Assembly (NCBI GenBank): GCA_049334165.1
Contig: JBEGHD010000009.1
Length of the DNA stretch: 64,000 nt
Source of the DNA: JBEGHD01 sp049334165
GTDB lineage: Bacteria > Bacteroidota > Bacteroidia > Flavobacteriales_D > Sanyastnellaceae
Direction: 5' to 3' (one strand)
The translations under genes were made by a program, and so were the position numbers. The notes under the pieces were generated by a model. It had not been told where the DNA came from and did not search any database. It saw only the letters and a list, made by a program, of their open reading frames with translations. Below are positions 52,507 to 59,871 of the stretch, piece by piece (positions within the stretch are counted from its first letter, which is position 1; each line of letters opens with the position of its first letter).

Positions 52507-53496
52507 ATGCTTTGTATCGATAGTCCCAGTTTGGAGCCCTATTTCAACCAGGCAGTTGAAGAGTATTTCCTCAAGAATTTTGATGAGAACATTTTCATGC
52601 TCTGGCGAAATAACAACGCCATCATTGTTGGAAAGCACCAAAACACACTGGCCGAAATCAATGTGGATCGCGTGAAAGAACGTGACATCAAGGTGGTACG
52701 GAGACTAACAGGTGGTGGAGCAGTATTTCACGATCTCGGTAACATCAACTACACCTTCATCATGGGCTATGGCGATGAAGGAGCCAAGGTTGATTTCAAA
52801 AAATACAATCAGCCAATTATCGATGTCCTGGCTGGACTTGGAGTGAAGGCAGAATTTTCTGGAAGGAACGACATTCTGATAGACGGCCAAAAATTTTCTG
52901 GAAATGCCGAACACATTTACCATCAGAAACAGCGCGTACTCCATCATGGAACACTGCTTTATGCATCTGAGATTCAAGACATCTCAGACGCTCTAAATGT
53001 GAATCCACTTAAGTTTGAAGGCAAGGCCAGAAAGTCGGTGCGCAGCCGCGTAACCAACATTTCAACGCATTTGAAAGAAGACATTGGAGTGGATCAGTTT
53101 AGACAAAAAGTGATGAATCACATCACAGACATGTATGACGATGCAGTGCCTTACGAATTCACCGAAGAAGACAAGGCAGCCATTCAAAAACTGGCCGATG
53201 AAAAGTACAGCCAGTGGAGCTGGAACTTCGGCTACTCACCGCGCTATGGCTTGAAAAATGGATTTAAAGCAGAAGGTGGCCACGTGGAAGTGCACCTCGA
53301 TGTTGACAAGGGAATTATTACGGATTTAGACATTTTCGGAGACTTCTTTGTCAACAAAGACATTGAGCCCGTAAAAGAGGCCTTGATAGGTGTTGAGCAT
53401 CGTGAAGAATCAGTATTGAAAAAACTCAAAGAAATTAATAGCAGCGAATATTTCAACAAGGTATCTGAAGAGGAGTTAGCAAAAGCGTTTTTCTGA
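52507..53496 (+). CDS. lplA: Lipoate-protein ligase
   Basis: The 329-residue enzyme attaches free lipoate to E2 subunits and GcvH through a lipoyl-AMP intermediate. Motifs include FNQAVEEYFLKN, IIVGKHQNTLAEIN, VVRRLTGGGAVFHDLGNINY, the adenylate-binding Lys in GRNDILIDGQKFSGNAEH, and LHHGTLLYAS. The C-terminal accessory domain is present (WSWNFGYSPRY, GGHVEVHLDVDKGII), so it is the long LplA form that can both activate and transfer lipoate. Confidence 0.94.
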   Translation: MLCIDSPSLEPYFNQAVEEYFLKNFDENIFMLWRNNNAIIVGKHQNTLAEINVDRVKERDIKVVRRLTGGGAVFHDLGNINYTFIMGYGDEGAKVDFKKYNQPIIDVLAGLGVKAEFSGRNDILIDGQKFSGNAEHIYHQKQRVLHHGTLLYASEIQDISDALNVNPLKFEGKARKSVRSRVTNISTHLKEDIGVDQFRQKVMNHITDMYDDAVPYEFTEEDKAAIQKLADEKYSQWSWNFGYSPRYGLKNGFKAEGGHVEVHLDVDKGIITDLDIFGDFFVNKDIEPVKEALIGVEHREESVLKKLKEINSSEYFNKVSEEELAKAFF

Positions 53497-53603
53497 TTTT
53501 GACTATATTTCAAGTGTATTTGACTTATTGATACTGGTACTCAATATAATTTGTAAACGACCCCGACCGTTATTAGCATCTCATACTACTTACTAACTAT
53601 CTA

Positions 53604-54539
53604 ATGAAAACTCTCCTAAAGATCTCACTGCTTCTAGTCTTTTTCTCTTTTGAATCTTGTCTTGTCTATCGTGGTTATGTGAATGTAGATAATGCTTTTC
53701 ATGTTCCTACGGTCAACAATAACGTTTGCAAAAGGCTGAAGGGAAAGGTGATTGTATATGGGATTTTTGTAGACTCCAGGCAAACCGGACTCTGGACTGA
53801 GCACGACATTACCAGCACCATCGACTCGATCAACTACGCCATGAATTGGGTAGAAAAGCAAGGACAAAAGGCTGGAGCTGCGGTTGACATTGATTTCATT
53901 TACCATCAGGATGACAAAGGAACAATTCCGATAAGAGGAATACTTTCTGGTCAAACCCTGAAAGGCACACTCTTCGACAACGGTTACCGCGGAGGTTACG
54001 CAACAAGAAAAGTAGACCTTTGGGCAGACAAGCTGGCCCGTGATGCTCATCGCTCGCTTGAAACCGATAGCTCCGAAATTACAAAAACGAAAATCCGTCC
54101 TCGAGGTAGAGATGAGTTACTGGCAACGCTTCGTGATATTCACGGCACAGACAATGTGGCTTTGATGTATTTCTTAAACAACTATTACTCAGATGAAGTC
54201 TCAGTTGCCATTCATACATCCGAAGATGAAGAGCCCGAATACGCTGTGGTAAGCTTCAAACAACCTGCAATTATTGCTCACGAATTTTTGCATCTGTTTG
54301 GTGCGCTCGATCTTTACATTACTCCTGGAATGCGCAAAAACAAAATCAAGAGAAAGAGAGAATTTGCTATGCGCGAATTTCCGAATGAAGTTATGGCGTT
54401 TTATTATCGAAGATTAGACACCCTCAATATTAGTCCTTTAACCCAGTATCTGGTTGGTTGGGACAACGAGCTAAGCCCGGAACATAAAAACATGATTTTG
54501 AGCAAAAAAGTCGAAGTTGCGAAGTACTGTGTTCATTAA
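53604..54539 (+). CDS. Lipoprotein with metzincin-type zinc motif
   Basis: The 311-residue protein has a signal sequence ending in the possible lipobox FESC. The central part is an alpha/beta domain with IVYGIFVDSRQTGLWTEHDI. Near residues 226-236 it carries HEFLHLFGALD, matching HExxHxxGxxD, the zinc motif of metzincin peptidases in which the third ligand is Asp as in snapalysin. A Met-turn candidate is NEVMAFYYRRLDTL about 35 residues later, but a classic SIMHY is absent. I do not recognise a named family; a lipid-anchored metallopeptidase is the best reading. It is monocistronic. Confidence 0.75.
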   Translation: MKTLLKISLLLVFFSFESCLVYRGYVNVDNAFHVPTVNNNVCKRLKGKVIVYGIFVDSRQTGLWTEHDITSTIDSINYAMNWVEKQGQKAGAAVDIDFIYHQDDKGTIPIRGILSGQTLKGTLFDNGYRGGYATRKVDLWADKLARDAHRSLETDSSEITKTKIRPRGRDELLATLRDIHGTDNVALMYFLNNYYSDEVSVAIHTSEDEEPEYAVVSFKQPAIIAHEFLHLFGALDLYITPGMRKNKIKRKREFAMREFPNEVMAFYYRRLDTLNISPLTQYLVGWDNELSPEHKNMILSKKVEVAKYCVH

Positions 54540-54609
54540 TCCATTCCAGATTCAAAACCTTCAACTTCTCCAAAACTTATCTTAACTTCACATTAGATTT
54601 TAAGATAGG

Positions 54610-55146
54610 ATGATCGCCAAGACTTTTCCGAAACTCGAAACTTCACGACTGACGCTGCGACAGATCTCAGAAAGCGATCGAGAGCTCATTTTCAAGGGCC
54701 TCTCCCACCCCGAAGTCATCAGATACTACGGTGTTAGTTTCGACAGTCTGGAAGCCACTAAAGAGCAAATGGAATGGTTTCGCGATCTGGAGAAAAAGGC
54801 CACTGGTATTTGGTGGGCCATTTGCTCGAAAGATCAAAGTCAGTTCTACGGAGCAGCAGGATTCAATAATCTTGATAGAAAAACCGCCACTGCTGAAATC
54901 GGTTTTTGGCTTTTACCAGAGTTTTGGGGAAAAGGAATAACCACAGAAGCTGTCGAGCTGGTTCTTGATTACGCCAGTTGTACGCTCGATTTGAAACGAG
55001 TAGAAGCTTACGTTGAAATCGAAAATGAAAACAGCAAAAACGTTCTTCAAAAGCAGGGTTTTGTTTTGGAGAAAACCATGAGCAATTGCGAAGAGAAAAA
55101 CGGAAAGCTGATCAGCCTTGATGTTTTTGCGAAGCATTTTAAGTAA
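54610..55146 (+). CDS. RimJ/RimL-type N-acetyltransferase
   Basis: The 178-residue protein has the acetyltransferase_3 pattern: LETSRLTLRQISESDRELIF, HPEVIRYYGVSFDSLE, FYGAAGFNNLDRKTATAEIGFWL, the acetyl-CoA loop EFWGKGITTEAVELVLDYA, and VEAYVEIENENSKNVLQKQG. Relatives acetylate ribosomal-protein N-termini or small amines; the substrate is unknown. A second gene of the same family is at 56333. Confidence 0.88.
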   Translation: MIAKTFPKLETSRLTLRQISESDRELIFKGLSHPEVIRYYGVSFDSLEATKEQMEWFRDLEKKATGIWWAICSKDQSQFYGAAGFNNLDRKTATAEIGFWLLPEFWGKGITTEAVELVLDYASCTLDLKRVEAYVEIENENSKNVLQKQGFVLEKTMSNCEEKNGKLISLDVFAKHFK

Positions 55147-55166
55147 ATGCTAAATTCAGTTTCTTG

Positions 55167-55182
55167 TGACAATTATTTGTCA
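55167..55182. promoter_or_regulatory. Inverted repeat TGACAA-N4-TTGTCA
   Basis: A perfect 6-base inverted repeat with a 4-base spacer lies in the 81-base region before the reductase gene at 55228. A -7-like TAACTTCG is at 55213-55220, so the repeat would centre about 51 bases before the predicted start, an activator-like position. The core is like the TGACA/TGTCA repeat at 42097-42110 but with different spacing. Confidence 0.4.
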
Positions 55183-55227
55183 ATCTTATACTTACCGTGG
55201 TTTAGATTTCCATAACTTCGGCCACCT

Positions 55228-56295
55228 ATGACAGAAATTGACAAAACAAAGCCCGTATTGGTCACAGGCGCAACTGGATATGTTGCTGGCTGGCTAGTAA
55301 AAAAGCTTTTGGAAGAAGGACTCACAGTTCACGCTGCAGTGCGAGACCCCAAAAATGAAAAGAAGTCGGCTCACCTCAGAAAGTTGGCTGAAAAAGCCGA
55401 TGGAAACATAAAGTTTTTCAAATCAGATTTATTGGTAGAAGGATCTTATGCCGAGGCTATGAAAGGTTGCGAGTTGGTTTTTCACACAGCATCTCCTTTC
55501 ACTTCAGATTTTGACGATCCGCAAAAGGAACTCATCGACCCAGCAGTAAATGGCACAACCAACGTGCTTGAGGAGGCCACCAGGACCGACTCCGTGAAAC
55601 GAATTGTACTCACCAGCAGCTGCGCGGCAATTTACACCGATGCAATAGAGTGCAAAGAGGCCCCAAACGGTAAACTCACTGAGGAAATCTGGAATACTAC
55701 CGCCTCGCTCGACTACCAGCCTTACAGCTACTCAAAGACACTTGCTGAGAAAAAAGCCTGGGAGATCAACAAAGCTCAAAACCGTTGGGATTTGGTGACC
55801 ATCAACCCAAGTTTAGTGATGGGGCCACCACTTAACCCGGGGGCTACGACCTCTGAAAGCTTCAGTCTGCTAAAGCAACTTGGCGATGGCACTATGAAAA
55901 TGGGAGTGCCTAATGTGGGTATCGGTTTGGTAGATGTGCGCGATGTTGCCGATGCTCACTTCGCGGCTGGCTTCACACCAAAAGCAAGTGGAAGATACAT
56001 CACTTCGGCCCACAACACCAACTTTCTGGAACTCGGAAAATCCCTGCAACCCAGGTTTGGAGATTCTTTTCCCGTACCCAAAAAAGCGTTGCCCAAATGG
56101 GTCGCTGTTTTGTTCGGACCGATGATGGACTCATCCATCAGTCGAAAATTTCTCCGAAACAATGTGAACGTAGAATGGAAAGCTGATAACTCGAAAATCA
56201 AAAACGAACTGGGAATACACTTCCGACCTCTCCGGGAAACCATGGAAGATGGATTTCAGGTGCTGGTTGACGAAGGGATTTTAAAAGGGAAATAA
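55228..56295 (+). CDS. NAD(P)-dependent aldehyde reductase-like SDR
   Basis: The 355-residue protein is an extended short-chain dehydrogenase of the dihydroflavonol-4-reductase/aldehyde reductase group. It has the cofactor loop VTGATGYVAGWL, the downstream AVRDPKNEKK favouring NADP, DLLVEGSY, FHTASPF, LTSSCAAIY and the catalytic YSYSKTLAEKKAW (YxxxK). VTINPSLVMGPPLNPG is also typical. Likely substrates are small aldehydes or ketones. It begins very close to the predicted transcript start. Confidence 0.88.
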   Translation: MTEIDKTKPVLVTGATGYVAGWLVKKLLEEGLTVHAAVRDPKNEKKSAHLRKLAEKADGNIKFFKSDLLVEGSYAEAMKGCELVFHTASPFTSDFDDPQKELIDPAVNGTTNVLEEATRTDSVKRIVLTSSCAAIYTDAIECKEAPNGKLTEEIWNTTASLDYQPYSYSKTLAEKKAWEINKAQNRWDLVTINPSLVMGPPLNPGATTSESFSLLKQLGDGTMKMGVPNVGIGLVDVRDVADAHFAAGFTPKASGRYITSAHNTNFLELGKSLQPRFGDSFPVPKKALPKWVAVLFGPMMDSSISRKFLRNNVNVEWKADNSKIKNELGIHFRPLRETMEDGFQVLVDEGILKGK

Positions 56296-56332
56296 ATCAG
56301 TTCTATCATGTGAAAGACCCATCAGTAGTAAA

Positions 56333-56890
56333 ATGAACCCTTTCGAAATCTACACCGACCGACTTCTGATCAGAAACTTATTGGTTTCCGATTTGGAGGC
56401 TTTTCTCGCTTACAGGAGTGACCCCGAAGTAGCACGCTACCAGGGTTTCGAACCTTTCGATCTTGACAGAGCCAAAGAGTTCATTCTGGAAAACGCAGAG
56501 AAAACAATCGGAATGCTTGGTGAATGGGTGCAGTTTGCAATTGAACTCAATCCGACCAAACAGCTGATTGGCGACTGCGCCATAAAAATTAGTGCTGACG
56601 ATCACCGCCTTGGTGAAGTAGGTATAACTATCTCTCCTACCTTTCAGAAAAGTGGTTACGCTAAAGAAACACTGACTGCGATAGTCGACTACCTGTTTTC
56701 ACTCGATGATTTCCATCGGATAACAGAAAGAGTTGCTCCCGAAAACACTGCCTCAGTTCGCTTGCTGGAAAGCCTGGGTTTCAGAAAAGAAGGCCATTTC
56801 ATTGAGAATGTTTTTCTAAAAGGAAGATGGCAAAGCGAATTGCAGTTTGCTTTGCTTAGAAAAGAGTGGGAGGAACAATCTAAATCTTAA
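56333..56890 (+). CDS. RimJ/RimL-type N-acetyltransferase
   Basis: The 185-residue protein has IYTDRLLIRNLLVSDLEAFL, SDPEVARYQGFEPFDL, LIGDCAIKISADDHRLGEVG, the CoA loop TFQKSGYAKETLTAIVDYLF, and ITERVAPENTASVRLLESLG. The order of motifs is the same as in the acetyltransferase at 54610, and the two flank the reductase. The substrate is unknown. Confidence 0.88.
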   Translation: MNPFEIYTDRLLIRNLLVSDLEAFLAYRSDPEVARYQGFEPFDLDRAKEFILENAEKTIGMLGEWVQFAIELNPTKQLIGDCAIKISADDHRLGEVGITISPTFQKSGYAKETLTAIVDYLFSLDDFHRITERVAPENTASVRLLESLGFRKEGHFIENVFLKGRWQSELQFALLRKEWEEQSKS

Positions 56891-56911
56891 AAATAACTCA
56901 AGACTTAAACT

Positions 56912-57301
56912 ATGGAGTCTATAATTTCTCAAACGACTGCGGCTTATTCCTTACTCGTGCTGCTGTTCGCACTTGGGTTCTTCCATTTGCTAATTTTGGT
57001 CGGCATCATTCCGCACAGCATCATTTGGGCAGGGAAAATTAAAAGTCGTAAACAGCTTATCCAACTTGAGATGTTTTCAATATTTATTCTACTGGTTGCT
57101 GCGTTAATTGCAGTTTTAAACACAAGTTTGGTGGAAGTAGATGTATCTCAAACGAGCCTGAAAATCGCTAACTGGGCCCTTTTCGGTTTCTTTGTGCTAA
57201 ACACTCTCGGAAACCTTACAGCAAAAACTAAATTTGAAAAGTTTGGATTCGGAAGTCTAACAATAATCATGGCTTTTCTGGCATTGGCACTCGCACTTTA
57301 G
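56912..57301 (+). CDS. Four-helix membrane protein
   Basis: The 129-residue protein has four predicted membrane helices (LLVLLFALGFFHLLILVGI, EMFSIFILLVAALIAVL, IANWALFGFFVLNTLGNL, LTIIMAFLALALAL) joined by short loops with KIKSRKQL and VEVDVSQT. I do not recognise a defined family. It lies 21 bases after the acetyltransferase gene and may be co-transcribed. Confidence 0.75.
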   Translation: MESIISQTTAAYSLLVLLFALGFFHLLILVGIIPHSIIWAGKIKSRKQLIQLEMFSIFILLVAALIAVLNTSLVEVDVSQTSLKIANWALFGFFVLNTLGNLTAKTKFEKFGFGSLTIIMAFLALALAL

Positions 57302-57440
57302 CATTGAATCCTAATGGGAGAGATTTGTGAGCTCCCCATTTGTTTCGACCTCTTGTCATAAACATGGTTGTCCGGCTTTATTATTTGGTTTAATTTGAGA
57401 GCATTAGCACAACCAAAATTTTAATAGCACTTCAGCACCT

Positions 57441-57896
57441 ATGCAGATCAATTCACTAGACTCACGTCAGGAACTAGAAAAAGACAGTAAAACCGAAAAA
57501 GTCTATTTGCAGTTTTCAAATTTACTCTCATCACTTCGCAAACAGGAGTTAGCTGATGAAGTTGTGGAATCCATCAACCTCGAGATTGCGAAAGTAAATA
57601 CCGCAGAAAAAAGTAAACTGAGAAATGCCATCCGAAAAAGCCAGACTCGTATCTTAAGAGTAGTCGAGCAAAAAGCCAAAATCGTGCCTGTAAACTACTA
57701 CCGCAACCTGTGGCTTGCCCTGGGTATGGCTGTTTTTGGAGTTCCCTTCGGTGTGATTCTAGGGCTGTCACTCGATAATATGTCTTACCTGGCTATCGGC
57801 CTGCCATTTGGAATGGGCATCGGCATTGCAATCGGAACCGGAATGGATAAAAAAGCCAAAGAAGAAGGACGTCAGCTTGACTTTGTTTTGCGGTAG
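57441..57896 (+). CDS. Two-helix membrane protein with glycine-rich hairpin
   Basis: The 151-residue protein has a charged helical N-terminal half (LRKQELADEVVESINLEIAK, KLRNAIRKSQTRILRVVEQ). A hairpin of two glycine-rich membrane segments follows (WLALGMAVFGVPFGVILGLSL and YLAIGLPFGMGIGIAIGTGMDK) with a basic tail. Glycine spacing suggests tight helix packing or oligomerisation. The family is unknown. The RDD-family gene starts 32 bases later. Confidence 0.75.
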   Translation: MQINSLDSRQELEKDSKTEKVYLQFSNLLSSLRKQELADEVVESINLEIAKVNTAEKSKLRNAIRKSQTRILRVVEQKAKIVPVNYYRNLWLALGMAVFGVPFGVILGLSLDNMSYLAIGLPFGMGIGIAIGTGMDKKAKEEGRQLDFVLR

Positions 57897-57928
57897 ACTC
57901 AGGCTTTTTAAGTTTAACTCATAAAAAA

Positions 57929-58480
57929 ATGAAGCACTTACTCCAAAGGGGGCTAGCCTACTACATCGATTGCATCATCTGCTTTGGAGCCGTCATGCTC
58001 ATTTTGCAATGGGGGATACTTTCAAACATTCGAGACGACATTGGAATTACAGACGATTGGTTCAGAGAAAGCTGGAACATGCAGCTTTACGTACTGACTA
58101 CGATTTCTTTGCCTACCTGGCTTTACTTCGCCATGTTCGACAGCAATCATTCAAAGGGAACTCTCGGTAAAAGACTATTCAAACTATCTGTACTCAGAAG
58201 CGAAGATTCGAATCGGATTTCATTCGGAAAATCTTTTGGAAGGACCATCCTCAAACTTTTACCATGGGAAGTTGCTCACCTCGGAGTGATTTTTCCCACA
58301 CCACTTTACTTTGCAAAAGAACCTGAAATTCAACCAATGACTTACATTGGAATTGCTCTTTTTGGAATCTACGTCCTCAGCATTCTTCTTAGCAAAACGA
58401 ATCAGTCTATCTACGATTACTTGTTAAAAACAAGGGTTGTGAAAAGTAGTCGCAAGGCGAAATCCGTGAACGGAGTTTAG
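57929..58480 (+). CDS. RDD-family membrane protein
   Basis: The 183-residue protein has LLQRGLAYYIDCIICFG with the RDD-type Arg and Asp at the start of helix 1, a second helix (WLYFAMFDSNHSKGTLGKRLF), and two more near residues 100-155. The KGTLGKRLFKL segment is typical of RDD proteins, for which a transport role has been suggested. It lies directly upstream of alkB with a 9-base gap. Confidence 0.85.
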   Translation: MKHLLQRGLAYYIDCIICFGAVMLILQWGILSNIRDDIGITDDWFRESWNMQLYVLTTISLPTWLYFAMFDSNHSKGTLGKRLFKLSVLRSEDSNRISFGKSFGRTILKLLPWEVAHLGVIFPTPLYFAKEPEIQPMTYIGIALFGIYVLSILLSKTNQSIYDYLLKTRVVKSSRKAKSVNGV

Positions 58481-58488
58481 AAACGAAA

Positions 58489-59163
58489 ATGAAATTGAGT
58501 GCCGAATCTTTAGAACAGCCTAGCCGAAAGTCTGTTCCAACCTTGATGAGTTATTCCGATTCCTCAAATCGCAAGAGTCCCAACCTACTCTCCCATGATG
58601 GCGTTGTTCATTATTTCCCACAATTAGTTTCACCCGCTGAAGCTGACGAATTCTTGCAGCTTTTGCTCAATAATATCGAATGGCAACACGATGAAGTAGT
58701 GATGTTTGGCAAGCGGATTATCACAAAGAGAATGACTGCCTGGTATGGCGATCGACCTTTTGACTACACCTACTCAAAAATTAAACGGACTGCTCTCGAG
58801 TGGACTGAGGAATTAAAAAAGTTAAAACTAGTCGTTGAAAAAGTAACCGGTGAAACTTTCAACTCCTGCCTTCTAAACCTCTATCACTCTGGAGAAGAAG
58901 GAATGGGCTGGCACAGCGACAATGAAAAAGAGCTTGAGAAAAACGGAGCAATTGCTTCGCTGAGTTTTGGCGCTGAGCGAAAATTTGTTTTCAAGCACAG
59001 GCGGACCAATGAGAAAGTTGAGATCCAACTGGCTCATGGTAGTTTGTTGCTGATGGCTGGTGAAACACAAAAACACTGGTTGCACCGCCTTCCTCCCACT
59101 AAAAAGATTTCTTCACCCAGAGTGAATCTCACTTTCAGAACAATCGCGGAGCAATCAACCTAA
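58489..59163 (+). CDS. AlkB-type 2-oxoglutarate dioxygenase
   Basis: The 224-residue enzyme has the Fe(II) ligands of AlkB: H142 and D144 in GWHSDNEKEL, and the distal His in KHWLHRLP near residue 195, with the 2-oxoglutarate-binding Arg in RVNLTFR. The nucleotide-recognition lid region includes KRIITKRMTAWYGDRPFDYTYS, like the human ABH2/ABH3 branch. It should remove alkyl groups from DNA or RNA bases. An internal ATG at 58546 would shorten the variable N-terminus. It is in a short run with an RDD protein and a GGCT-fold protein. Confidence 0.92.
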   Translation: MKLSAESLEQPSRKSVPTLMSYSDSSNRKSPNLLSHDGVVHYFPQLVSPAEADEFLQLLLNNIEWQHDEVVMFGKRIITKRMTAWYGDRPFDYTYSKIKRTALEWTEELKKLKLVVEKVTGETFNSCLLNLYHSGEEGMGWHSDNEKELEKNGAIASLSFGAERKFVFKHRRTNEKVEIQLAHGSLLLMAGETQKHWLHRLPPTKKISSPRVNLTFRTIAEQST

Positions 59164-59185
59164 TTTCTTTTTGTAACTATGTCGC

Positions 59186-59815
59186 ATGACAGGGCCACAA
59201 AAAGTTTGGTATGCCAGCTACGGATCGAATATTCTCGAAAGTCGATTTCGCTGCTACATTGCCGGAGGCAAGCCAGAAGGTGCAACGCGAACCTACAAGG
59301 GTTGCAGAGATAAAACGCTTCCAGAAGACAAAGAACAAATCATTATTTCAAGTGAAGTTTATTTTGCCCGATCTGCAAAAACCTGGAATGGCGGTGGCGT
59401 GGCCTTCATCAAGAACAATTTTGATGAACATCATCAAACACTCGGACGAATGTACCTCATTTCTCAAGAGCAGTTTGAAGACGTGGTCAGACAGGAGATC
59501 GGAACCGAAGAACCACTAGAAATTGACTTCGACCTGGTAAGCGAAATGGGAAATCTGGTAGTGAAGCCTGATTCGTGGTATGGGAATATCATCTTTCTCG
59601 GCAAGAGTCGTGGTCATCCGATATTCACTTTTACGAGTGATACAGATTTGTTAGATCAATTAAACATGCCGAACCAACACTACCTGCGCACCATCAGTAA
59701 AGGTTTGAGAGAAGCATATGGCTACTCTGATTCAGAGTTGATTAACTATTTTCAGAAGTTGAGTGGCATTAAAGGCACAGCAATGGAAAGTGAAGTCGGG
59801 AGAATGATAAAATAA
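59186..59815 (+). CDS. Gamma-glutamylcyclotransferase-fold protein
   Basis: The 209-residue protein begins with KVWYASYGSNILESRF, the YGSN motif of GGCT-fold proteins, followed by a long insertion (RCYIAGGKPEGATRTYKGCR). It then has FARSAKTWNGGGVAFIKN and GRMYLISQEQFEDVVRQE. This is a divergent, larger group of the superfamily; classic members form 5-oxoproline, but whether this one has that activity is not shown. It lies 22 bases after alkB and ends at a hairpin. Confidence 0.72.
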   Translation: MTGPQKVWYASYGSNILESRFRCYIAGGKPEGATRTYKGCRDKTLPEDKEQIIISSEVYFARSAKTWNGGGVAFIKNNFDEHHQTLGRMYLISQEQFEDVVRQEIGTEEPLEIDFDLVSEMGNLVVKPDSWYGNIIFLGKSRGHPIFTFTSDTDLLDQLNMPNQHYLRTISKGLREAYGYSDSELINYFQKLSGIKGTAMESEVGRMIK

Positions 59816-59816
59816 A

Positions 59817-59842
59817 AAGGTGGTCCGTTTCCAGACCACCTT
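59817..59842. terminator. Terminator between convergent GGCT and katG genes
   Basis: AAGGTGGTC (59817-59825) and GACCACCTT (59834-59842) form a 9-base perfect stem with an 8-base loop. On the minus strand the stem is followed by a T run, so it mainly ends katG transcription; plus-strand termination would be weaker. Confidence 0.85.
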
Positions 59843-59871
59843 CCTACATTCTAAAGTTAGGAACTGAAGAA

